NCBI RefSeq assembly: GCF_044962685.1
Contig: NZ_JBBKTX010000022.1
Coordinates: forward strand, 1-64,000
Source of the DNA: Oceanobacter antarcticus
GTDB lineage: Bacteria > Pseudomonadota > Gammaproteobacteria > Pseudomonadales > Oceanobacteraceae
Direction: 5' to 3'
DNA: 64,000 nucleotides
Positions 34,363 through 42,087 of the stretch are shown here, one piece after another; the first letter of the stretch is position 1; each line of letters begins with the position of its first letter. The translations under genes and the position numbers were made by a program. The notes beneath the pieces were generated by a model, which worked only from the letters and a program-made list of their open reading frames with translations, had not been told where the DNA came from and did not search any database.

Positions 34363-34378
34363 GCGGCCGGAAGGCCGC
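34363..34378 (-). terminator. Possible terminator after the first lipoprotein gene
   Basis: GCGGCC-GGAA-GGCCGC forms a six-base GC-only stem 20 bases beyond the stop of the lipoprotein gene. On the minus strand it is followed by TTCCCTGTTTTTCCC, an imperfect T-run. Confidence 0.5.
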
Positions 34379-34398
34379 TGCACGATAGGGGACATCTA

Positions 34399-35151
34399 TT
34401 AACGACTGTATTCGAGGCGTAACAATTCGCTGTCATCAGCAAAGTAGAATTCAAGCGTACCCGCTGCCGTAATGGCGGCGTAACCATTCACTGTTGCGGT
34501 TTTATTAAAAAATTTACAGTCGGAGCGGTTGTACAGATGCGCTTTCATCAAGGGATAGCTGCTATTCAGCAAAAAGAGCTCACCGTTGAAGCTGCAGCTA
34601 TCAGCCCCCTGACCAACAAACTTGGCCTTGCTGCCAAGCTCGGTAATAAACACGCTGGTTGTGCCGGCTTTCCAAGTACCTACGGGCTTCCACAGCGCTG
34701 AGCTTTCTTCCCAGCTGCCATCGGCTTCCAGCGTCAGTCCACCAGCCAGCTGACTGGTCTCGAACGTGCCTACGATAGTGCCAGCACTATCCGTCTGCTC
34801 AACCAATAGGGCATCAACGGCCATACTGGTTGCTGCACCACTGGCCGCCATCTCATCCTGCGCTTTATTACTGCCACTGATCGGCCAGGCGTCAAGATCC
34901 ATCGAAATGCTGCGCTCGTAACTGATGTACTCAACAGTACCGGTAAAGCCACGGGTGCCATCAAAACCATAGACATTACCTTCGTACATCAACAACCGCA
35001 CAGCACCTGCTTGGTCAAACTGACCATCCCAGAAACCGTTCAATGCAATCGCACGATTGTAAGAAGATTCGTAAGGTTGATTACTGCCCTCGGAAACACA
35101 CCCCGAACAGCCCAGCATTGTAATTATTGTTGTTATCGCAAAAACGCGCAT
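34399..35151 (-). CDS. Putative lipoprotein, paralogue of the next gene (unknown family)
   Basis: The 250-residue protein has a signal peptide with lipobox-like SGC near residue 18 (MLGCSGCVSEG). The body starts ALNGFWDGQFDQAGAVRLLM and includes RGFTGTVEY, CSFNGELFLL, YNRSDCKFFN and NGYAAITAAGTLEF. All of these match blocks in the protein encoded at 35342-36154. Two conserved cysteines (in CSFNG and SDCKFFN) could form a disulfide. The pattern suggests an extracytoplasmic beta-rich domain. I recognise no family. It sits 190 bases downstream of its paralogue in a block inserted between mnmG and mnmE. Confidence 0.75.
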   Translation of the reverse strand: MRVFAITTIITMLGCSGCVSEGSNQPYESSYNRAIALNGFWDGQFDQAGAVRLLMYEGNVYGFDGTRGFTGTVEYISYERSISMDLDAWPISGSNKAQDEMAASGAATSMAVDALLVEQTDSAGTIVGTFETSQLAGGLTLEADGSWEESSALWKPVGTWKAGTTSVFITELGSKAKFVGQGADSCSFNGELFLLNSSYPLMKAHLYNRSDCKFFNKTATVNGYAAITAAGTLEFYFADDSELLRLEYSR

Positions 35152-35341
35152 GGCGATGCTCTATAAAGAAAGAATGGATCGTCACAAGGGTAGTACCTGC
35201 ACAATCAGGAAAATTTCCTTGCAGCCAGTCTTTTCATCAAAAATTCATAAAAAAGTCAACAAAGATAGCCATTCACCCCATTTTTTATGTACAAAATGTG
35301 AACTCCTACTGGGAGCCTGCGTGATATAACTCGCTCCCGGT

Positions 35342-36154
35342 TTATTCAACCGTCGTGCTCGTGTCTTCTGTTGTGGTTGTAGTCGTTGCAGCCGTATAAA
35401 TCATGTAGTACAGCGAACCAGTATCAAACAGAAAAAACTCCAGCGCCCCGGCTGCCGTAATCGTGGCGTAACCCGTCACATTGGCGGCGTTATAATCGCT
35501 GCAGTTTTTACGTTCGGTCAGGGTCACGTGATAAAGATTATATTGCTTGTTGACCGGCTCAATAAAGCCATCAAAGGTGCAGCCACCACTGGCCGCAGAA
35601 ATGGCTTTCAAACTGGCTCGGCTGCCCAACGAAGTGATGTACAGACTGTAGTCGCCCGCCTGCCATTGCCCAGAGACCAGCGCGATACCAGCGTTATTGT
35701 TCCAGGTAGCATCGTCCATCAATAGAAAACTGCCGGCACCACGATCACTGTCATAATCTCCTACCAGGGTGTCGCTGGTGCTGGCCGTGGTGTAAACCAG
35801 TCCCTCCATCAAATAGTCCACACTACTGCCATCGGCCAGATAGTGGCCTGCCGTGGCATCGGCAGCGGTGATGGCATAAGCGGTCAGATCAAGGTTGGCG
35901 ATCTGGGTCGAACTGTCGAGGTTGATCGAGCCATAATAGCCCCGGCTTTCATCCAGCCCGAAAATTGTTCCCTGATACATCAGTATTCTTAAGCTGCCCG
36001 CCTGATCCAACTGACCATCCCAGAAGCCATTCAACGCCAGGGTCTCGGCATTCACCGTCTGCCCCTCGGCATTAGTGACACCATCATCATCGCTGGAAAT
36101 GGAAATACAGGCCGTCATCAAGGTTGAAAAAACAACTAACAAGAACAAGCGCAT
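35342..36154 (-). CDS. Putative lipoprotein, paralogue of the preceding gene (unknown family)
   Basis: The 270-residue protein has a lipoprotein signal (LMTAC, Cys about 16), an acidic linker SSDDDG, and the shared core ALNGFWDGQLDQAGSLRILM, RGYYGSINL, CTFDGFIEPV, ERKNCSDYN and TGYATITAAGALEFF. It ends in a Thr-rich tail (TTTTTTEDTSTTVE) that the other copy lacks. The two genes are clearly homologous but diverged, pointing to an old tandem duplication. Function unknown; the repeated core could be a lipocalin-like or sugar-binding beta fold, which is a guess from strand patterns only. Confidence 0.75.
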   Translation of the reverse strand: MRLFLLVVFSTLMTACISISSDDDGVTNAEGQTVNAETLALNGFWDGQLDQAGSLRILMYQGTIFGLDESRGYYGSINLDSSTQIANLDLTAYAITAADATAGHYLADGSSVDYLMEGLVYTTASTSDTLVGDYDSDRGAGSFLLMDDATWNNNAGIALVSGQWQAGDYSLYITSLGSRASLKAISAASGGCTFDGFIEPVNKQYNLYHVTLTERKNCSDYNAANVTGYATITAAGALEFFLFDTGSLYYMIYTAATTTTTTEDTSTTVE

Positions 36155-36352
36155 GGGAATTGGCTCCGGTGATCTTCTCTAATAACCATAGCAACTCCTG
36201 ATTTATTCGCCCGGCAGAGTACAAAAGAGGCCATCAAGGCCATGTTTTCGTCATATTTGCTCAAAAAAGCGGCATATTTCTGATCCAGGCCATTCTATTG
36301 ACTCCTAACACCCGATAGAATTTGCACAAGATATATACAGGGAGAACTTGCT

Positions 36353-36901
36353 GTGAGCGAAACCAGAGATCATCTCAAAACCATTGCGACCGATCAGATC
36401 TGCAAAAACAACCTGGCTGCAGCCAGTTTTCGTGAAATGGGCAAGGCGGCTGGCATCAAATCCAGCTCCGTGCACTATCACTTCAAAAGCCGGGATGCCT
36501 TGCTGCTGGAACTGGCCACCGACTACCAACATGCTTTTTTTGCTGAACTGCAGCAACGCACAGAGGGAATCACCAGTCCCCGCCAGCGTCTGCAACAGCT
36601 CTGTGACCTGTATACGGAACATTTCACCAATAACCGCCAGTGCCTCGCCCAGGCCTACAGTGCCGGAATGAATGAACTGACCGAGGAAAGTCAGACCGCT
36701 ATCCATGCCTTCTATGAAGCGCTGTTCGACTGGGTACTGGAATGCCTCAGCTCCGCCCGCTTCCTGCCGGTCTCACGGGAAGCGCTGGCACGGGTGGTGG
36801 TATCGGCATTGCAGGGCGCACTGGTTGCTGATCGGGTAGGGCAAGACGCCGTACATTTGGCGTCGGTGCGTGAATGGATCGGCACGCTGACCAGTCTGTG
36901 A
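36353..36901 (+). CDS. TetR-family transcriptional regulator
   Basis: This 182-residue protein has an N-terminal TetR helix-turn-helix (about 8-50) with IATDQICKNNLAAASFREMGKAAGIKSSSVHYHFKSRDALLLEL, including the usual VHYHFKSRDALL recognition segment, and a helical ligand-binding C-terminal domain (60-182). GTG start with AGGGAG eight bases upstream. It diverges from the lipoprotein pair across about 200 bases, so it may control them or itself; no operator palindrome was confidently seen. Ligand unknown. Confidence 0.88.
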   Translation: MSETRDHLKTIATDQICKNNLAAASFREMGKAAGIKSSSVHYHFKSRDALLLELATDYQHAFFAELQQRTEGITSPRQRLQQLCDLYTEHFTNNRQCLAQAYSAGMNELTEESQTAIHAFYEALFDWVLECLSSARFLPVSREALARVVVSALQGALVADRVGQDAVHLASVREWIGTLTSL

Positions 36902-36903
36902 TC

Positions 36904-36950
36904 GTATCTTTTTTCAGGAAGTGAGCATTCGCTTGCTTCCTGAAAGATAC
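36904..36950. repeat. Long inverted repeat right after tetR
   Basis: GTATCT...TTCAGGAAG and CTTCCTGAA..AGATAC form arms of about 15-17 bases with a 14-base loop, beginning three bases after the tetR stop. There is no T-run after the stem, so it is an atypical terminator. It is followed at once by TAGATGTCCCC (36952-36962), which recurs in inverted orientation at 34386-34396. It may be a mobile palindromic element. Confidence 0.65.
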
Positions 36951-37168
36951 GTAGATGTCCCCAGCATCCCTCAACAGCAGGTGACCATTAAATGTCTGAG
37001 AGATCACAGCTTTGGATAAATTAGTACATACTTGGGTATTCTTGGCTTTGTAATAAAGAGCGCTACCACCACTCTTCTCTCGCGCCTTCCAACGTGTAAT
37101 CTGCTCAGCAATGAATACTCGATAGTGTCCAGACTCCACATAACCAAGAATCAACGCCCTGCGAGCAA

Positions 37169-37552
37169 TTACCCACTTGCTAACACGGAAATAGCCCCCT
37201 GGTTCGGCAAGTTAACCTGCCAATCTTCTTGTTCAACCCAGTGTGCCCGCAACTCCTGCTCGGGCACTAAAAGCTCGGCAGCAACCGCATTGCATCATGG
37301 CTCTGTCTCACGCCGAGTATTCTCACTGGCGTCAGAGACACCGGAAACCCCCAGTGCATCCAACCACAGCGCAGGGTTCGGCAAATTTGCTATCAGATAC
37401 TCGTGGTACCATTCTTGGCGCTGCAGCGTCAGCTTGATGAGATCCAGCAGCTCAGCACTGGGACAAACGACACCATGATTATCGACGGTACGCAGATCCG
37501 GAATCAGCAGCTTTTCAATTAAATCCCTTTAATAATAGCTAGTTAAATCCAT
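37169..37552 (-). pseudogene. Unknown small gene with two in-frame stop codons
   Basis: AAGGAG precedes an ATG at 37552 (MDLTSYY), then TAA at 37529-37531 interrupts the frame. The frame continues RDLIEKLLIPDLRTVDNH and ANLPNPALWLDALG, meets TGA at 37295-37297, and continues AAELLVPEQELRAHW to a TAA at 37169. Both interruptions could come from C-to-T changes (CAA to TAA, CGA to TGA). The composition is coding-like, about 127 residues if read through. I do not recognise the family. The rest of 36951-37168 shows no supported gene. Confidence 0.5.
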
Positions 37553-37584
37553 CTGGTTATCTCTCCTTTGCGTTACTACGTACT

Positions 37585-38979
37585 TCATTTACCGATACAA
37601 AAACTGCCAAAAATCTTGCCCAGCAGGTCATCAGCGCTGAATTCACCGGTAATCTCTCCCAGGGCTTTCTGAGCATCGCGCAAGTCTTCTGCCAGCAGTT
37701 CACCTGCGGCCAGGCCCAGTAGCTGCTGTTGCCCCTGTTGCAGAGCGGCACGGGCACGCTCCAGAGCATCCAGGTGACGGCGGCGGGCCAGAAACCCACC
37801 TTCACCACCGGCCTCAAACCCCATCACCTGTTTCAGGTGCTGCCGCAGGGCGTCGATGCCCAGCTGCTGGCGAGCTGAAATTCGTAAGATTGGCAAAGCG
37901 CCGCTGTTGTCCAGTCCTGGGGCTTCGTTGGCAAGGTCGATCTTGTTACGAATCACGGTCAGCCTGCCGCTGCGGATCAGTGCGTCGGTTTCGGCAGCCA
38001 GGCCCTGTTCGTCATAGAGGGCGTGTAGCAGTTGTTGCGGGCTGTGCTGATCACTACTGGCGTCCATCATCAGCAATATACGATCGGCCTGGCGAATTTC
38101 GTCCCAGGCACGCTGGATGCCGATACGTTCCACTTCGTCAGGGGCATCGCGCAAGCCAGCGGTATCCACTACGTGAAGCGGCATGCCGTCGATATGAATA
38201 TGCTCTTTCAGTACGTCCCGTGTGGTACCGGCGATGGCGGTCACAATGGCCCGTTCATGGCCTGCCAGGGCATTCAGTAGTGAGGACTTACCCGCGTTGG
38301 GTCGCCCGGCGATCACCACGGTCATGCCTTCGCGCAAAATTGAGCCTCGGGTCGCTTCTGCCAGTACCTGATCCAGAGCGGTTATGACTTCAGCCAGTTT
38401 GGTTGCTACCTTGCCGTCAGAGAGAAAGTCGATTTCCTCTTCGGGAAAATCCATCGCCGCCTCGACGTAAATACGTAATTCGATCAGCTGATCGAGTAAT
38501 TGCTGTATACGTCGGGAAAATTCTCCCTGCAGCGAGCGCAACGCACAGCGCGCAGCCTGTTCAGAGGCAGAATCAATCAAATCGGCAATGGCTTCCGCTT
38601 GGGCCAGATCAAGCTTGTCATTGAGAAATGCCCGCTCGGAAAACTCGCCGGGACGGGCCAGCCGGCAACCTTGTGACACCAGCTCATTCAGTAACAGGTC
38701 CAGTACTACCGGGCCACCATGGCCCTGAAACTCAACCACATCCTCACCGGTAAACGAATGTGGCCCTGGAAAGAAGAGGGTAATACCTTCATCCAGAATA
38801 TCGCCAGCAGCGGCACGCAGTGCGCCGTAGTGCGCATATCGAGGTTGTGGCTGATAGCCGATAATACGTTGCGCAATGGTTTGTGCCGCAGCACCAGACA
38901 CCCGCACAATACCGATCCCGCCACGGCCGGGGGCGGTGGCAATGGCAGCAATAGTGTCCTGATGGATGGCATGACTCAT
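37585..38979 (-). CDS. mnmE: tRNA uridine-5-carboxymethylaminomethyl synthesis GTPase MnmE
   Basis: MnmE (TrmE) is the GTPase partner of MnmG in U34 tRNA modification. I choose the ATG at 38979 (MSHAIHQDTIAAIATAPGRGGIGIVRVSG), with GAGG five bases upstream, giving 464 residues. The formyl-THF-binding N-domain is followed by the G domain: P-loop GRPNAGKSSLLNALAG (about 226-241), GTTRD, DTAGLRDA and NKIDL. It ends in FCIGK, carrying the catalytic C-terminal cysteine motif CxGK. Complete. Confidence 0.98.
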   Translation of the reverse strand: MSHAIHQDTIAAIATAPGRGGIGIVRVSGAAAQTIAQRIIGYQPQPRYAHYGALRAAAGDILDEGITLFFPGPHSFTGEDVVEFQGHGGPVVLDLLLNELVSQGCRLARPGEFSERAFLNDKLDLAQAEAIADLIDSASEQAARCALRSLQGEFSRRIQQLLDQLIELRIYVEAAMDFPEEEIDFLSDGKVATKLAEVITALDQVLAEATRGSILREGMTVVIAGRPNAGKSSLLNALAGHERAIVTAIAGTTRDVLKEHIHIDGMPLHVVDTAGLRDAPDEVERIGIQRAWDEIRQADRILLMMDASSDQHSPQQLLHALYDEQGLAAETDALIRSGRLTVIRNKIDLANEAPGLDNSGALPILRISARQQLGIDALRQHLKQVMGFEAGGEGGFLARRRHLDALERARAALQQGQQQLLGLAAGELLAEDLRDAQKALGEITGEFSADDLLGKIFGSFCIGK

Positions 38980-39010
38980 AGCGGCCTCACAAGTGGGAAA
39001 GCAATCTGTT

Positions 39011-39042
39011 GATGGTATAAGCTCGATGGTATAGCTCGATGG
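39011..39042. repeat. Short direct repeat between yidC and mnmE
   Basis: GATGGTATA(A)GCTC occurs twice in tandem (14 and 13 bases), followed by GATGG. It is just upstream of the mnmE ribosome site and downstream of the yidC terminator, so it may overlap an mnmE promoter. Function unknown. Confidence 0.7.
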
Positions 39043-39050
39043 CAATAGAT

Positions 39051-39076
39051 ACAAAAACGGGAGCCAGAGGCTCCCG
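39051..39076 (-). terminator. Terminator of the rpmH-rnpA-yidD-yidC operon
   Basis: CGGGAGCC and GGCTCCCG (39058-39065, 39069-39076) make an eight-base stem with a three-base loop. The minus strand then reads TTTTTGT. It lies 19 bases after the yidC stop and separates it from mnmE. Confidence 0.92.
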
Positions 39077-39095
39077 TTTCCGCAGTCGATAACAA

Positions 39096-40745
39096 TCAGC
39101 TGTTTTCGATCTGTTTGGTAATCACGTACTGCTGGGCAATAGACAGCAGGTTGTTGACCACCCAGTACAACACCAGGCCAGCCGGGAACCAGAGGAAGAA
39201 CACTGTCATCACCACCGGCATAAACTGCATTACTCGGGCCTGCATCGGGTCTGGTGGCGTCGGGTTAAGGCGCATCTGGACAAACATCGAGGCACCCATT
39301 AACAACGGCAGAATGAAGTACGGATCCATCACCGACATGTCGGTAATCCAGAGTGCAAAAGGTGCCTGACGCAACTCAACCGATTCCATCAGTACCCAGT
39401 ACAAGGAGATAAACACCGGCATCTGGATCAGCATTGGCAAACAGCCACCCAGCGGGTTGATTTTCTCTTTCTTGTACAGCGCCATCATTTCCTGGCCCAG
39501 TTTTTCCCGGTTATCGCCGTATTGCTCCTTGATCTGCTGCATCTTTGGACCAACCTTGCGCATGTTGGCCATTGAGCGATAGCTCATCGCAGACGGGTAG
39601 AAGAACAGGATTTTCACACACAGGGTCAGCAAAATAATGGCGACACCCCAGTTTCCGACGATGCCGTGGAAGAAGGTCAGCAGGAAAAACAGTGGCTGAG
39701 CAATCCACCACAACCAGCCATAATCGACCGTCAGTTCCAGGTGGGGAGCAATTTTTTCCAATTTGTCCTGATCTTTTGGCCCGACGTAGAGGCTGGCACC
39801 GGTCTCACCAACCGATCCAGCTGCTACAACCAGGGGCTGATCATAAAAACCAAAAATATAGTTACCCTTAACAAAACGACCGTTGTAGGTATGGATTGTA
39901 TCTTGTGGCGGTACCCAGGCTGACAGGAAGTAGTGTTGCAGCATTGCTGCCCAGCCACCCTCTTGCTGGTTCTTGTAGGCGTCGCTTTCTAGGTCATCGT
40001 AGGTAACTTTTTCGTAACGATTTTCTTTCGTCGTTAACGCTGCACCAAGATAGGCTTGCATGCCCATGCCACTGCCCGCGGATGGATCAGGTGAGTTATC
40101 ACGCTTTAGCTGCGCGTAAAACACCCCTTCCCATGGCTGGGCCGAGCTATTGTGAATCCGGTATTGCATATCAATCAGATAGTTACCCCGATGAAAGGTA
40201 AATATTTTCTCGACCAGTCCCTTGGCCGTTTCTGTTGACAGCACCACAACGAGCTCATCTTTGCCTTCAGTCAGTGTGTATTCATTGCTTTCAGCACTAA
40301 AAAGGGCACCACCGTTGGTGTCGATGCCATCTCGTCCAATAAGGCCACTTTGAGCCACATAGGTACGACGCTGATTGTTTTCCAATAACACGAACGGAAT
40401 GTCTTTGGTTTCGATCGATGCCGGAAATTCCGGCAACAATACTTCAGTAACTTCCCCTCCACGAGGGTTGATAGTCACTTGCAACACATCGGTCTTGATT
40501 TTAATCAACTCAGCTGATGGCGCAGAAACATCACCAGCAGGAGCAACCAAAGGTGCTTCCAGCTGAGGATGTTCGGTATCAGCGGTCACTCCGGTAACGC
40601 TGGGCGTATCCGGACCGACAGGCGCTTCAGCCTGAATTGGAGCGTCGATACGGGTTTTTTGTCCGTAGTCGTCGTTCCAGGTGATGAAGAGAAAATAGCT
40701 CGAAATGGCCAAGCCAAGGTATATAACCGTACGGCGGATATCCAT
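39096..40745 (-). CDS. yidC: Membrane protein insertase YidC
   Basis: YidC inserts and folds inner-membrane proteins, alone or with SecYEG. The 549-residue protein starts at the ATG at 40745 (MDIRRTVIYLGLAISSYFLFITW, first membrane helix), followed by a large periplasmic P1 domain (about 30-335) and five C-terminal helices. The conserved core includes NWGVAIILLTLCVKILFFYPSAMSYRSMANMRKVGPKMQQIKEQYG and GCLPMLIQMPVFISLYWVL. It overlaps nothing; yidD ends two bases upstream of its start. Confidence 0.98.
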   Translation of the reverse strand: MDIRRTVIYLGLAISSYFLFITWNDDYGQKTRIDAPIQAEAPVGPDTPSVTGVTADTEHPQLEAPLVAPAGDVSAPSAELIKIKTDVLQVTINPRGGEVTEVLLPEFPASIETKDIPFVLLENNQRRTYVAQSGLIGRDGIDTNGGALFSAESNEYTLTEGKDELVVVLSTETAKGLVEKIFTFHRGNYLIDMQYRIHNSSAQPWEGVFYAQLKRDNSPDPSAGSGMGMQAYLGAALTTKENRYEKVTYDDLESDAYKNQQEGGWAAMLQHYFLSAWVPPQDTIHTYNGRFVKGNYIFGFYDQPLVVAAGSVGETGASLYVGPKDQDKLEKIAPHLELTVDYGWLWWIAQPLFFLLTFFHGIVGNWGVAIILLTLCVKILFFYPSAMSYRSMANMRKVGPKMQQIKEQYGDNREKLGQEMMALYKKEKINPLGGCLPMLIQMPVFISLYWVLMESVELRQAPFALWITDMSVMDPYFILPLLMGASMFVQMRLNPTPPDPMQARVMQFMPVVMTVFFLWFPAGLVLYWVVNNLLSIAQQYVITKQIENS

Positions 40746-40747
40746 GT

Positions 40748-41044
40748 TCAGGGTTTCCGTTGACAACAGTTGGAAGAATGTTTGGGTAAATCAGGTACCA
40801 AATCAACGCCGTGATCCCCCCAGGGATGGCATCTGACCAGCCGACGAATGGCAAGCCAGCCACCACGGAAGGCACCATATCGTGTTACAGCTTCAGCTGC
40901 ATAGGACGAACAGGTAGGGTAAAAACGACACCGGGAGGGTAATAACGGACTGATGGCATAACGATAGCCGGCAATAAGCAACAGCAGTAATCTGGCTGTA
41001 AAACTAACGTCGCCGTTTTCTTTGAGTGTTGCCGGACTTGCCAT
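40748..41044 (-). CDS. yidD: Membrane protein insertion efficiency factor YidD
   Basis: A 98-residue protein with the YidD core LLIAGYRYAISPLLPSRCRFYPTCSSYAAEAVTRYGAFRGGWLAIRRLVRCHPW, including the conserved cysteines in CRFYPTCSSY and RCHPWG. It assists insertion of membrane proteins by YidC. Its start overlaps the rnpA 3' end by about 40 bases, common in this operon, so the exact start is less certain than the core. Confidence 0.95.
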   Translation of the reverse strand: MASPATLKENGDVSFTARLLLLLIAGYRYAISPLLPSRCRFYPTCSSYAAEAVTRYGAFRGGWLAIRRLVRCHPWGDHGVDLVPDLPKHSSNCCQRKP

Positions 41045-41396
41045 GGGTTGGTCGCTTTAATCGGAACCAGAGGGCATCAATCATCTCACGTATCTGACGG
41101 TTGTCCAGTTCGGTAATTCCGGACCGAGCCAGTACGACATAATCGCATGACCCCAACTCATGTTGGTGGTAACGGAATGATTCCCGAATCAGTCGCTTGA
41201 TACGATTTCGATCGACTGCATGTCGGATCTGCTTCTTGGCTAACACAAACCCCAGACGTGAACGCTGTTGTTGGTTGCCAGAAGCAAGGACCAGCAATTG
41301 GGGAGTACTCCCGCGCCGCTCAGTATTATCAAAAACCTGTTTGAATTCGGCTGGCTTCAGCAATCTTGCGTTGCGGCCAAATTTCAAATCTGTCAT
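41004..41396 (-). CDS. rnpA: Ribonuclease P protein component
   Basis: RnpA binds the catalytic RNA of RNase P and helps mature tRNA 5' ends. Starting at the ATG at 41396 gives 130 residues (a TTG two codons upstream is also possible). The core shows LGFVLAKKQIRHAVDRNRIKRLIRESFRYHQHEL with the RNR motif. The C-terminus is very basic (KRPTHGKSGNTQRKRRR). Sits 32 bases after rpmH. Confidence 0.97.
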   Translation of the reverse strand: MTDLKFGRNARLLKPAEFKQVFDNTERRGSTPQLLVLASGNQQQRSRLGFVLAKKQIRHAVDRNRIKRLIRESFRYHQHELGSCDYVVLARSGITELDNRQIREMIDALWFRLKRPTHGKSGNTQRKRRR

Positions 41397-41428
41397 CGGC
41401 AAACTGTGGTCGGGAGCTAGCAGCCCGC

Positions 41429-41563
41429 TCAGGCGCTCAGACGCTGACGGCCTTTGGCACGACGGCGAGCCAGAATCTGACGGCCGCTTTTGGTAGCCAT
41501 ACGTGCACGGAAGCCGTGACTACGCTTGCGCTTCAGAACGCTTGGTTGAAATGTACGTTTCAT
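41429..41563 (-). CDS. rpmH: 50S ribosomal protein L34
   Basis: Only 44 residues: MKRTFQPSVLKRKRSHGFRA, then RMATKSGRQILARRRAKGRQRLSA. This is the near-invariant L34 sequence. First gene of rpmH-rnpA-yidD-yidC, transcribed away from dnaA across the likely origin. Confidence 0.99.
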   Translation of the reverse strand: MKRTFQPSVLKRKRSHGFRARMATKSGRQILARRRAKGRQRLSA

Positions 41564-41739
41564 ATTCGTATACCCGGTTGATGTTTGGGGTCAGTTTTTA
41601 AAGGGCGGCAATTGTATGAGAAACCCCGACAAATGGCAATGGCTGTTCCCTGACCAATTCTGATGACCGAATCGGTCAGCATAATCCTGCGTACGGTATT
41701 TATTGTTTTGTATGAAATGATGTTTGAAAAGAGATAAAG

Positions 41740-42030
41740 GACTGATGAAGTTATTATTATTAGTAGCGGGTTTTTCTGTGGATAACCTATCTAAGCTATT
41801 GATTTTTATTGATTTATAGGTTTTATAACCAGGCTCTTTTCCAGTGATGAAGATGGTATTAAGCTGACCGTAAGTGGTGGGTGAAAGGCATCGATATACC
41901 GCCAGGTCAAGATCCCGGTTCCTTCCTGTGGATCAATTCTGATATTACAGGCAGGTTTTCCACAGGTTGTTGGTGGCGTGTTGGCCGTGGTGAATCGACG
42001 GTGATGAAGCGGGACTATTCTGTGGATAAC
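41740..42030. other. Probable chromosomal replication origin (oriC) in rpmH-dnaA gap
   Basis: The 524-base gap 41564-42087 has no gene. It holds perfect DnaA boxes in inverted orientation (TGTGGATAA) at 41777-41785 and 42021-42029, and near-perfect ones at 41927-41935 (TGTGGATCA) and 41956-41964 (TTTTCCACA). AT-rich stretches occur at about 41740-41770 and 41800-41830. Genes diverge here: rpmH to the left, dnaA to the right. This is where Pseudomonas-type origins lie. The boxes nearest dnaA may also serve autoregulation of dnaA. Confidence 0.82.
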
Positions 42031-42087
42031 TTCTGCTGCTTTGGATACACTGTGCGACCTTGAACCAAAATGTAAATAGAGGTGGGT

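Noticed and set aside
36747..37154. Minus-strand frame of 135 codons opposite tetR
   Set aside because: Its second half is antisense to the well-supported tetR gene and its Pro-rich sequence is typical of a shadow; no ribosome site was seen.
37032..37478. Plus-strand 148-codon frame over the pseudogene
   Set aside because: Low-complexity Ser/Cys-rich translation, no ribosome site, and the minus strand has a more coding-like frame.
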